NCBI RefSeq assembly: GCF_049310885.1
Contig: NZ_JBMDYO010000005.1
Location: 62,001 to 126,000, forward strand
Direction: 5' to 3'
DNA length: 64,000 nucleotides
Origin: CAYZJV01 sp049310885
GTDB lineage: Bacteria; Spirochaetota; Spirochaetia; Sphaerochaetales; Sphaerochaetaceae
Shown: one piece after another, positions 42,550 to 50,434 of the stretch
Layout of the letters: every line of letters begins with the position of its first letter
Position numbering within the stretch: position 1 is the stretch's first letter
Position numbers and translations under genes: made by a program
The notes under the pieces: model-generated
Seen by the model: the letters and a program-made list of their open reading frames with translations, nothing else
Told to the model about the DNA's origin: nothing
Database searches by the model: none

Positions 42550-42698
42550 AAAGAAGCAATATCATGTTACTGGGTGCTGGAGCACTCATGGTACTACTCT
42601 TACTAGCCTCAGTAATTACCGCAAGAGTAGTATTCGATCGGTCGATTGTCCAGGATTCACCAGGAAAAGGCGTCGTCTATATAAACACGAATTTCTAG
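42546..42698 (+). CDS. Small single-span membrane protein at the end of the ABC operon
   Basis: 50 residues starting MKRSNIMLLGAGALMVLLLL, with one hydrophobic helix (about 6-25), then a short tail ending GVVYINTNF. The ATG overlaps the regulator stop (ATGA), and AAAGGAGC lies upstream at a workable distance, so it is very probably translated as the last gene of the operon. No family is recognised. It may be a transporter accessory subunit or regulatory peptide; this is inferred from position alone. The stop is two bases from the end of the convergent acyltransferase-like gene. Confidence 0.7.
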   Translation: MKRSNIMLLGAGALMVLLLLASVITARVVFDRSIVQDSPGKGVVYINTNF

Positions 42699-42700
42699 GT

Positions 42701-43627
42701 TCAAATCCCGGAATCTTCCTTTACAGTTTCGGGTGGTTCTTCAAGGAGCTCCGGATGCTTGATATAGCGAAGGAGCTCCTTCCAAGCAGAAGCCATGCCG
42801 AAACCATCGCAAATACGTTCATCGCCCACAATCTTGAAATCAATATATTTGCGTTCCACCACAGAGCCGTCCTTTGCCAATACCCTCTCCGAATATTTGG
42901 GGCCATAGGCAATGAACCCGCTACAGGTACCGAAGTTGTAGATATGGTGATAGATCGGGGGAAAGTTAATGGATCCCATAGCTGTGACGAAAATACTGCA
43001 ATGGAATGGACTGAGACGTTGTATCGTCTTGGGCATCCAACCATGGAAATCGAGCCACTTGATTGTTCCAATTACCATTCTGATTAACAATGTGGGCAAA
43101 TGGTTGACGAATTTTGCGAAGGAATCGGTAGAATTGTTGGTCATCAGATCCTTGTTCCGCTCGATCTCATGCTGCAATCTAAGGGCGACATCGAATATTG
43201 TATCATGGGGATCGTAGACCATCTTCACCACAGTCTGGGTCCCTTCCACCGATAGGTTTTTCTTAATGGCCAGAGAAATGCTCAACTCATCACGACTGTA
43301 GGCTTTCCTTCCGGCAATGAAACGATTCACATAGGGCCTTTGGCTAATCATTCTAACGATAGCAGCCATTACGACATCGATGAATGTAAGGTCTTGTCCG
43401 ATCGGGCTTCCCTCTGTTCTGCGTTTCCGAAGATATCGCTCTACTGGAGTTACATCGATCTTGAAGGATGCTCCGACTTCAGAATCATTACGTGTTGTCA
43501 TGATATGGGGAATCAGGGTGAAGAAGGTATCGGTATGCATCAGACGCCTTCCGTCATATCGATCACGCCAACGTTTCTTAATCTTCGGTCGTTCTACAGG
43601 AGCACCATATACCCGTTTTTCGTCCAT
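42701..43627 (-). CDS. E2/CAT-fold acyltransferase-like protein lacking the catalytic His
   Basis: 308 residues resembling the catalytic domain of 2-oxo-acid dehydrogenase E2 (DVTPVERYLRKRR, FIDVVMAAIVRMI, SISLAIKKN, FVTAMGSINFPPIYHHIYNFGTCSGFIAYG). There is no lipoyl or peripheral-subunit binding domain. The family's DHRxxDG active-site motif appears as DERICDG (269-275), with Glu270 in place of the catalytic His. Similar proteins exist in spirochaetes without a known role. It lies four bases after guaA and ends the long minus-strand run. An inactive or differently acting enzyme is inferred. Confidence 0.75.
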   Translation of the reverse strand: MDEKRVYGAPVERPKIKKRWRDRYDGRRLMHTDTFFTLIPHIMTTRNDSEVGASFKIDVTPVERYLRKRRTEGSPIGQDLTFIDVVMAAIVRMISQRPYVNRFIAGRKAYSRDELSISLAIKKNLSVEGTQTVVKMVYDPHDTIFDVALRLQHEIERNKDLMTNNSTDSFAKFVNHLPTLLIRMVIGTIKWLDFHGWMPKTIQRLSPFHCSIFVTAMGSINFPPIYHHIYNFGTCSGFIAYGPKYSERVLAKDGSVVERKYIDFKIVGDERICDGFGMASAWKELLRYIKHPELLEEPPETVKEDSGI

Positions 43628-43630
43628 ACC

Positions 43631-45184
43631 CTATTCCCATTCAATGGTACCGGGCGGCTTGCTCGTTACATCGTAGAGGACCCGGTTCACCCTCTGTACT
43701 TCGTTACAAATCCGAGAAGAGGCCCTTTGCAAAACATCGGGAGGGAAACGAAACCAATCGGCGGTCATCGCATCTTCACTGGTAACAGCGCGCAATGAAC
43801 AGACCTCTTCGTAGGTCCTTTCGTCACCTTGGACACCTACACTCTTTACGGGAAGTAGACAGGCAAGGGCTTGCCAGATATCTCCATACAACCCAGCCTT
43901 CTTGATTTCTTCTATAAAGATCGAATCTACCTCGCGCAACGTATCAAGGCGCTCTGCGGTAACCTCACCGACACACCGCACGCCCAGCCCAGGACCTGGA
44001 AAGGGATGTCGATTGACGATCTCATCCGGTAATCCAAGTTCTTTACCGAGCAGGCGGACCTCATCCTTGAACAACTCCCGTAAGGGTTCCAACAAGGAGA
44101 AGCGTAGATCTTCTGGTAAGCCTCCCACATTGTGGTGACTCTTGATAGTTACCGAGGGACCTCCCGAAGGACTGATGCTCTCGATCACATCGGGATACAG
44201 GGTTCCTTGGGCTAAGAAGTCGATCTCGCCAGCCGCGCGGGCTTCCTGTTCAAAGACATCGATAAAAACTTTTCCGATATTTTTACGTTTCTGTTCAGGA
44301 TCGGTGACTCCCGTCAAAGCAGAGAGAAATTGGTCTTGCGCGTCGGCATATTGGAGGCGGATATTGAAATTGTCACGGAAAACTGAGAGGACCAAGTCGG
44401 CCTCCCCTTTCCTCAACAGTCCATTGTTTACGAATACGCAGACCAGTTGGTCACCGATAGCTTTATGAATAAGAGCTGCTGCAACCGAGGAGTCGACACC
44501 ACCTGAGAGACCGCACAGTACCTGCTTATCACCGACAGTGCGTCTGATTTCTTCAATTTGTGACTCAATGAATGATTCCATGCTCCAATCGGCAGTAGCT
44601 TTGCAAACATCGAGCACGAAGTTGGCCAGGAGTCTGGAACCTTCGGTCGTGTGGACTACTTCGGGATGGAACTGCACCCCATACCATCCCTTCTCTGGAT
44701 ACTCCACAGCCGCGTATGTACAATTCTCTGTCGATGCAGAAAGGCTGAAATGATCTGGAAGTGATGCTACCGAATCCCCGTGGCTCATCCATACCTGACT
44801 TTTTTCCGAGATACCGGAGAGTAACAGAGATGCTTTCTGCTTGATATCCAAATGGGCAAAACCGTATTCCTTCTGTCTAGGACGTTCAACGGTTCCACCA
44901 TTCATCACAGACAATACCTGCAACCCGTAACAGATACCGAGTATAGGAATTCCGAGATCAAAAAGGGCTTTGTCGGGACGGGGAGAATCGGGCGTACGGA
45001 CACTGGATGGTCCACCAGAGAATACCAGCCCCTTGGGGGCAATCTTCGCTACCTCTTCTGCCGATATCGTATAGGGAACAATCTGGCTATAGACTTGGTT
45101 TTCCCGTATACGTCGGGCTATCAATTGACTGTATTGGGCACCGAAATCGAGTACTAAAATGGTATCATGGGTTTTCGTATCCAT
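43631..45184 (-). CDS. guaA: GMP synthase (glutamine-hydrolysing)
   Basis: Converts XMP to GMP using glutamine and ATP. 517 residues in the usual order: glutamine amidotransferase domain (1-195; catalytic Cys in ILGICYGLQ, then FHPEVVHT with the His-x-Glu), ATP pyrophosphatase domain (PP-loop GLSGGVDSSVAA) and the dimerisation domain ending KPPGTIEWE. AAGGAG precedes the ATG. It lies 12 bases after the ECF S component gene, so purine-related substrates for that transporter are conceivable. No guanine or purine riboswitch fits in the short gap. Confidence 0.97.
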   Translation of the reverse strand: MDTKTHDTILVLDFGAQYSQLIARRIRENQVYSQIVPYTISAEEVAKIAPKGLVFSGGPSSVRTPDSPRPDKALFDLGIPILGICYGLQVLSVMNGGTVERPRQKEYGFAHLDIKQKASLLLSGISEKSQVWMSHGDSVASLPDHFSLSASTENCTYAAVEYPEKGWYGVQFHPEVVHTTEGSRLLANFVLDVCKATADWSMESFIESQIEEIRRTVGDKQVLCGLSGGVDSSVAAALIHKAIGDQLVCVFVNNGLLRKGEADLVLSVFRDNFNIRLQYADAQDQFLSALTGVTDPEQKRKNIGKVFIDVFEQEARAAGEIDFLAQGTLYPDVIESISPSGGPSVTIKSHHNVGGLPEDLRFSLLEPLRELFKDEVRLLGKELGLPDEIVNRHPFPGPGLGVRCVGEVTAERLDTLREVDSIFIEEIKKAGLYGDIWQALACLLPVKSVGVQGDERTYEEVCSLRAVTSEDAMTADWFRFPPDVLQRASSRICNEVQRVNRVLYDVTSKPPGTIEWE

Positions 45185-45196
45185 AGATTCTCCTTG

Positions 45197-45742
45197 TTAT
45201 AGGGCTAGGGTGCGTACTGGTGGATAAGCTTTAAGGACTGCCCGTGAGACGGCGATTCCCAATACTACTCCAACGCCACTTTGCATAAGGTTGAGGGGAA
45301 TTTCGACCAAAGCGGCTTCGAATCCATAGAGGAAGCCACCGGCAATATAGTACCCTCCAGTCATAATAATCATACCAACCACACCACCAAGAGCCATCTT
45401 GAATAGTTTGGCATCACCAGGCACGCCTGAACGCATACCTGCTCTTGCGATAATAGCAATCAGCATACCTTGGACTCCATGGATAACGAAGGAGAGAGGA
45501 GCCCATTGAGCATAACCACCGATCAGATCGGCGATACCTGTCCCCAGACCTCCGGCGATTGCAGCAACCCAAGGCCCAAAAAGAAAAGCTGCGAAGGTAA
45601 TGACCACATCACAGAGACTGATATAACCTCGGATAGGAGTCGGAACACGTACCATAAGGGTAAAAACCACTACCACAGCAGTCAAGACAGCAATCAACGC
45701 AATACGTAGTGCGGTCATTTTGGAAGCATTTTTCGAATCCAT
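45197..45742 (-). CDS. ECF transporter substrate-binding (S) component
   Basis: 181 residues with six predicted helices. The region LMVRVPTPIRGYISLCDVVITFAAFLFGPWVAAIAGGLGTGIADLIGGYAQWAP, read in parts, is like the PF07155 ECF S family, several of whose members bind vitamins or their precursors. Ligand identity cannot be read from the sequence. AAGGAGG lies before the ATG, 13 bases after ecfT. The T and fused ATPase genes next to it make a dedicated three-gene ECF transporter. Confidence 0.85.
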   Translation of the reverse strand: MDSKNASKMTALRIALIAVLTAVVVVFTLMVRVPTPIRGYISLCDVVITFAAFLFGPWVAAIAGGLGTGIADLIGGYAQWAPLSFVIHGVQGMLIAIIARAGMRSGVPGDAKLFKMALGGVVGMIIMTGGYYIAGGFLYGFEAALVEIPLNLMQSGVGVVLGIAVSRAVLKAYPPVRTLAL

Positions 45743-45755
45743 TGCCGGACCTCCT

Positions 45756-46529
45756 TCAGAGGGTATTGAACACCAAGTAGAAAACTGTCGGAATCATAAC
45801 CGAAAGCAGCAGTTGGGTAAAGAGACCCCCTTTTGCCTTGAGGACCCTGTAATGGCTTCTCTTGTTTGCTCTTCCCAATCCCCGGTGTTCCAAGCTCATG
45901 GCGACTTGGGGAATCGATTTCAAGGCGAACACCAATGCGGCGGTTACTGTTGGGATAGCATCCGCAATCCGTTGACGCCGACTATGTTTGCCCTCGACCT
46001 GAATGCTTGTCCGCAGGGCATGGGAATCCTGGATCATCTTGAAAGAGTCTGCGATGAATGGGATGAATCTGAAAGCTAGTGTCAATACGAGTGCGGCCTG
46101 ATACGAAAGCCCATACCAGCGCAAAGCAAGGTTGATATCGGCCATCGGCGTTGTCCATACATACAGGGTACAGATATAGGTAATTCCTAAGAATCTTGAT
46201 ACGAGGAAACTCAAGTTTTCCAAAGATTCGGCTGTCGCAACTACCCAGCTGCCGACTTCAAGCACCACCGTTCCATTTCGATAAGTCAAAGGAACGAACA
46301 AGGTCATGAGAATTAGAACGAAAAGGATTGCCTTCAACGGTTCTAGGGCTTGTTTGAAGCCAGTTGCTCGCCAAGTAACTAGGAAGGTAAAGAAGAATAT
46401 AGACCACAATCCCAAATGGGAAAGGGGAAGGAATACCGTAATACAGAGCAATAATACAAGCAGTAATTTAGCCCGTGCATCCATGTGATAGAGAAATCCA
46501 CGGCCAGCGATAAAGGTGTTAGTAGTCAT
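45756..46529 (-). CDS. ecfT: ECF transporter transmembrane (T) component
   Basis: 257 residues with about five helices. The family coupling helices are recognised: RFIPFIADSFKMIQDSHALRTSIQVEG holds the Ala-Arg-Gly-type pattern in altered form, and a second motif is MAMSLEHRGLGRANKRSHY (seen as VAMSLEHRGLG), corresponding to the A-R-G box that contacts the ATPases. The opening TFIAGRGFLYHMDARAKLL is also typical. It overlaps the ATPase gene by four bases (ATGA). Confidence 0.9.
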   Translation of the reverse strand: MTTNTFIAGRGFLYHMDARAKLLLVLLLCITVFLPLSHLGLWSIFFFTFLVTWRATGFKQALEPLKAILFVLILMTLFVPLTYRNGTVVLEVGSWVVATAESLENLSFLVSRFLGITYICTLYVWTTPMADINLALRWYGLSYQAALVLTLAFRFIPFIADSFKMIQDSHALRTSIQVEGKHSRRQRIADAIPTVTAALVFALKSIPQVAMSLEHRGLGRANKRSHYRVLKAKGGLFTQLLLSVMIPTVFYLVFNTL

Positions 46530-47956
46530 GAGCCCACCTCCGTCTCGAGTACCGCCCCGTCCTTTATCGAATATTGCCTCTGGGCAAGATTCTTAGCGAA
46601 CGTCTTATCATGGGTGATAAGTACGATCGCGGCTCCGTTGGACCGCAGCAGAGAAACAATCTCGAAGGCTGCGGCATAGGTTACCCCACTATCGAGTTCA
46701 TCGATTATCAGAAAGGGTCTATCGAGCAAATAGTATACAGCTGCCTGAAGATGTTTTTTTGCTCCGTACCCCATCATCGTAGGATTATCATCACACGAAA
46801 GGTGGAAGAGTTTGGCACATCCTTCAATCAATTGTCCACGTTTGGATGAAGAAATTTGTGGTATATGGCGAAGCGACCAACCCAACTCATCTCTCACTGT
46901 AGGCAAAAATATCCCGTAATCTGGATTCTGAAACAGGTATCCCACATGGGATTGTAAACTCTTCTGTACACTCGAATTTCCGTCCAGTTCGATACTGCCA
47001 GAATAATAGGAATCGAGGCCGCAAAGAACCCTACTGAGCGTGCTTTTCCCTGAACCGTTCGGCCCGACCAAGGCAACCACCTCTCCCGATTCTACATGGA
47101 AAGAATTAACTTTCAAGGTAAACGGAACTGTCGAAGAGACCGAGCGTCGAGGATGGACTATTGATAAGTTCTTTGCCTCCAATTGTCGGGTCTGCGGAAT
47201 TGAGATTTCGGCCAATGTTGATGAGAATTGCAGATCGCACTCCCTATCGAAAGCAAGGACCACATCCTCTTCACTTCCTGATACCAAAGAACCTCCTCTA
47301 AGCAAAGCATAGGAATCAAAACTGCCCCTAAACTCCTCCAGATAGCGTGACCCGAAGATGACAACACTCTTATTCTCTCTCTGTATCTTTTGCAGCAAAC
47401 GAGAACGCCACGTTTCATCAAGATCATCAAATGGCTCATCCATGATCCAGAGGGGGGCATCTATAGCATCGGCAATCGCTAGTAAAAGGCGTTTTTGTTC
47501 ACCTCCCGACATCTCTTGTGGATTGACATCGATCATCTGTGAGAGACCCCATGAACGGAGTGACTGGTGGACCTGTCCGACCAATTGCTCTCTTCTCATC
47601 CCCATAGACTCCAACGGGAAAGCAACTTCATCACCGCAGGTGGTCATAAGAAGTTGTTCTTGGGGATTCTGGGCTATAAGAGTACAACGGTCGGTCAATT
47701 CCCAAGGTGCGAAATTCTCGATTGACTGTCCATCCATGGTGATAGAACCATGAAGTTCTCCTGCAATAAATCGGGGAATGAGATTGCATATGATTCTGGC
47801 TAGTGTAGATTTTCCACTATCGGGAGCCCCAAGAATCAAGAGCTTCTTTCCTTTTCCTACATGCAGATTGATATCAGTAAAAACTGGTCTGTGTTCATGA
47901 TCGCTGTACCTCTCGTATGCAAATGAAAGGTGTTCTATCTCCAACATGGTAGTCAA
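46526..47956 (-). CDS. Fused double ATPase of the ECF transporter (EcfA-EcfA')
   Basis: 476 residues with two ABC ATPase domains in one chain. Domain 1: Walker A GAPDSGKST (43-51), signature MSGGEQ (149-154), Walker B IMDEP, but the switch His is replaced (FGSRY, Arg204). Domain 2: Walker A GPNGSGKST (298-306), Walker B IIDE, switch His449 in LITHD, but the signature is degraded to MGYGAKK (395-401). The composite sites therefore differ: one is canonical, the other lacks both signature and His. It overlaps ecfT and plsC by four bases each. Confidence 0.9.
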   Translation of the reverse strand: MTTMLEIEHLSFAYERYSDHEHRPVFTDINLHVGKGKKLLILGAPDSGKSTLARIICNLIPRFIAGELHGSITMDGQSIENFAPWELTDRCTLIAQNPQEQLLMTTCGDEVAFPLESMGMRREQLVGQVHQSLRSWGLSQMIDVNPQEMSGGEQKRLLLAIADAIDAPLWIMDEPFDDLDETWRSRLLQKIQRENKSVVIFGSRYLEEFRGSFDSYALLRGGSLVSGSEEDVVLAFDRECDLQFSSTLAEISIPQTRQLEAKNLSIVHPRRSVSSTVPFTLKVNSFHVESGEVVALVGPNGSGKSTLSRVLCGLDSYYSGSIELDGNSSVQKSLQSHVGYLFQNPDYGIFLPTVRDELGWSLRHIPQISSSKRGQLIEGCAKLFHLSCDDNPTMMGYGAKKHLQAAVYYLLDRPFLIIDELDSGVTYAAAFEIVSLLRSNGAAIVLITHDKTFAKNLAQRQYSIKDGAVLETEVGS

Positions 47957-48702
47957 ACCGCTCGCTCGACAATCGAAGAAAATTGCTCTTCGATTGCTCC
48001 ATATACGGTATCGGGTAGAATTTTCAGTTGTTCTTCATCCAATTGTGCCGTTGGAATGGGCTCAGCTACCGATATGACCACACGAACCCTTCCGATTCCC
48101 TGTTTCTGTTCTAATGCCCTCCGAGTTCCGTCAATGGTAATAGGTACGATGACCGCTTTTGCCCGAGTGGCTAACTTAAGACTCCCAGTCTTGAATTTCC
48201 CTAAAGCTCCAGTCTTGCTTCTGGTTCCTTCAGGAAAGATAAACATAGGTATGCCTTTCCTGATATTCTCGACTCCCTTGAGGATAGCGCTTATAGATGA
48301 GCGGGGGCTATTACGATCGATGTAGACACAATTTATGGAGCGGATCCAGGAATTCACCAATGGTATGCGGTCAAGTTCCTGCTTAGTGATGAAACCCGCC
48401 CAAATTTTCAATCCAGCGATGACTGCGGGAATGTCGAGCATGCTCTGGTGGTTGGAGACGAAGCATACAGGAGTACCGTCACGAGGGATACGCTCGGCTC
48501 CCCTGATTTCCATCTTGATATTCAGGGACCAGAGTATGGTGCGTGAGATATTAGTTCCATTGAACCGCATCCATCTATCGGCCGTATTTCCAGCCCCAAA
48601 GAGACGCATCACTGCTGCAGGGAAAATCCCTACGAACATGGACAGTATAAAGGTAGGTACGACAATCAGTACCGCAATGGCTACATGAATATACTTCAAC
48701 AC
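47953..48702 (-). CDS. plsC: 1-acyl-sn-glycerol-3-phosphate acyltransferase
   Basis: Membrane enzyme making phosphatidic acid from lysophosphatidic acid. From the GTG at 48702 (GGGAGG five bases upstream) there are 249 residues with an N-terminal helix, the catalytic NHQSMLDIPA (N-H-x4-D), the glycerol-phosphate binding FPEGTRSK and a following PITIDGTR. The frame extends upstream of the GTG without family likeness. It overlaps the fused ECF ATPase start by four bases (ATGA) and starts 13 bases after the ABC exporter gene. Confidence 0.93.
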   Translation of the reverse strand: MLKYIHVAIAVLIVVPTFILSMFVGIFPAAVMRLFGAGNTADRWMRFNGTNISRTILWSLNIKMEIRGAERIPRDGTPVCFVSNHQSMLDIPAVIAGLKIWAGFITKQELDRIPLVNSWIRSINCVYIDRNSPRSSISAILKGVENIRKGIPMFIFPEGTRSKTGALGKFKTGSLKLATRAKAVIVPITIDGTRRALEQKQGIGRVRVVISVAEPIPTAQLDEEQLKILPDTVYGAIEEQFSSIVERAV

Positions 48703-48715
48703 AAAAACCTCCCTA

Positions 48716-50434
48716 TCAACGAAGCTCTTGGTTCCGATAGAGTTTCGCATAGTGTCCTCCGGCTGCAATCAGGGAGTCATGGTCTCCAGACTCTACGATT
48801 GTACCATTGGCCAACACATAGATGATGTCCGCATCGCGTACCGTAGTCAACCGATGGGCAATAACAATAGCGGTGCGTCCCTCGGCAAGCCGTTTGAACG
48901 CATCTTGAATCTGGAATTCGGATTCACTGTCGAGGCTACTGGTAGCCTCATCGAACATAAGAATACGAGGATTCTTCAAATAGACTCTTGCGATGGATAT
49001 CCGTTGTTTCTGGCCTCCGGAGAGGCGTGTACCCCGTTCTCCTACCTCTGTATCCAAACCATCAGGAAGGCTTTGGACAAAGGTTGCAAGATTCGCTTCG
49101 CCCAGTGCATGCCACATTTCTTCATCAGTTGCATCGCTCTTTCCGTACTTGAGATTCTCCCTGATACTAGCATCGAAGAGGAACACATTCTGTTGAACGA
49201 ATCCAATTTGTCGACGCAATGAGGATTTTTTCACATGGGCAATATCATGCCCATCGATCATAATTCTTCCCTCTTCAGGTTCATAAAAACGAGGTATAAG
49301 TGATACGAGAGTACTCTTTCCAGCTCCCGATTCGCCTACAATAGCGACCGTGCTTCCGCCTGGTATAGTCAAATCTATTCCTCCCAGAATCTCTTCACCA
49401 TCGGAATCGTATCTGAATCTGACTTTATCGAAGGCAATCTTACCTTCGGAGACTTTGAGATCGACTGCATCGGGTAAATCATTGATATCGCTTTGGATAT
49501 CCATGACCTCCAAAAAACGCTCGAACGATGCCATTCCCTGTTGCAACTGTTCAGTGAAGTGGATAAGCCGGTCGATAGGAGGAAGAACAATGCCTACATA
49601 GAGAATAAATGCAACAAGGTCGTAGACAGGAACTATCCCTTGGTAGATCAGGATGGCACCACCGGCAACCGTGGTAAAGTAGTAGAGTTCTCTGAAGAAC
49701 ATCATGGTCGACTCATAACGGGCCATGACCTTGTACTGGTTGCTCCTTGCTGTCTGGAAAATGGTATTCACTTGTTTGAATTTTTGTCTCTCATAACCTT
49801 CACTCGTAAAAGACTGGACTTCACGTACACCCTGTATCGAGTTTTCCACTACCGAGTTCACATCTGCGACTGTAGTGCGGACAGCACGAAAGCCGGCCTT
49901 CAGCTTGTTCCCATAATAAATTCCGAAAAACAGCATAATCGGCAATGGGGCTATGGAGACCAAAGCCAAGGGAACGCTATTGGTAAACATGAATCCGTAC
50001 GCCCCTATGATCACAACCACGGAAATCAACAGGTCTTCGGGGCCATGGTGGGCGGTTTCGGTGATCATGAAAAGATCATTGGTAATCCGTGACATCAGAT
50101 GTCCGGTCTTCGTTTGGTCGAAATAGCGGAAGGAGAGTCGCTGCAGATGGCCAAACAAATCCTGACGCATATCGCTCTCCATGAATACACCAAGTTGGTG
50201 TCCCCAACGGACACGGATATACGTGCATAGCGTTTGCACAACATAGATACCCAGCATAACGCCGAATACGGAGAGCATCATGGTCCAATCGTGGTTGGGA
50301 ATGTAAGTGCGAAGCAGTTCACGGGTTAGTTGGGGAAATAGGATTGAGAGCAACGATCCCAAGACCGCCGCTCCCATATCTAAGAAGAAGAGTTTTCCAT
50401 ACGGCCTATAATAGGCTATGAAACGTCTAAGCAT
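48716..50434 (-). CDS. ABC exporter, fused permease-ATPase (MsbA-like)
   Basis: 572 residues from the ATG at 50434 (AAGGA nine bases upstream). Six-helix exporter membrane domain (about 1-310) starting MLRRFIAYYRPYGKLFFLDMG, then an ATPase domain with Walker A GESGAGKST, Q-loop FVQQNVFLFDASIRENLKYG, signature LSGGQKQRISIARV, Walker B ILMFDEATSSLD and switch His in VIAHRLTTV. The complete half-transporter would work as a homodimer. Lipid or drug export is inferred from the family. It overlaps the helicase gene by eight bases. Confidence 0.92.
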   Translation of the reverse strand: MLRRFIAYYRPYGKLFFLDMGAAVLGSLLSILFPQLTRELLRTYIPNHDWTMMLSVFGVMLGIYVVQTLCTYIRVRWGHQLGVFMESDMRQDLFGHLQRLSFRYFDQTKTGHLMSRITNDLFMITETAHHGPEDLLISVVVIIGAYGFMFTNSVPLALVSIAPLPIMLFFGIYYGNKLKAGFRAVRTTVADVNSVVENSIQGVREVQSFTSEGYERQKFKQVNTIFQTARSNQYKVMARYESTMMFFRELYYFTTVAGGAILIYQGIVPVYDLVAFILYVGIVLPPIDRLIHFTEQLQQGMASFERFLEVMDIQSDINDLPDAVDLKVSEGKIAFDKVRFRYDSDGEEILGGIDLTIPGGSTVAIVGESGAGKSTLVSLIPRFYEPEEGRIMIDGHDIAHVKKSSLRRQIGFVQQNVFLFDASIRENLKYGKSDATDEEMWHALGEANLATFVQSLPDGLDTEVGERGTRLSGGQKQRISIARVYLKNPRILMFDEATSSLDSESEFQIQDAFKRLAEGRTAIVIAHRLTTVRDADIIYVLANGTIVESGDHDSLIAAGGHYAKLYRNQELR

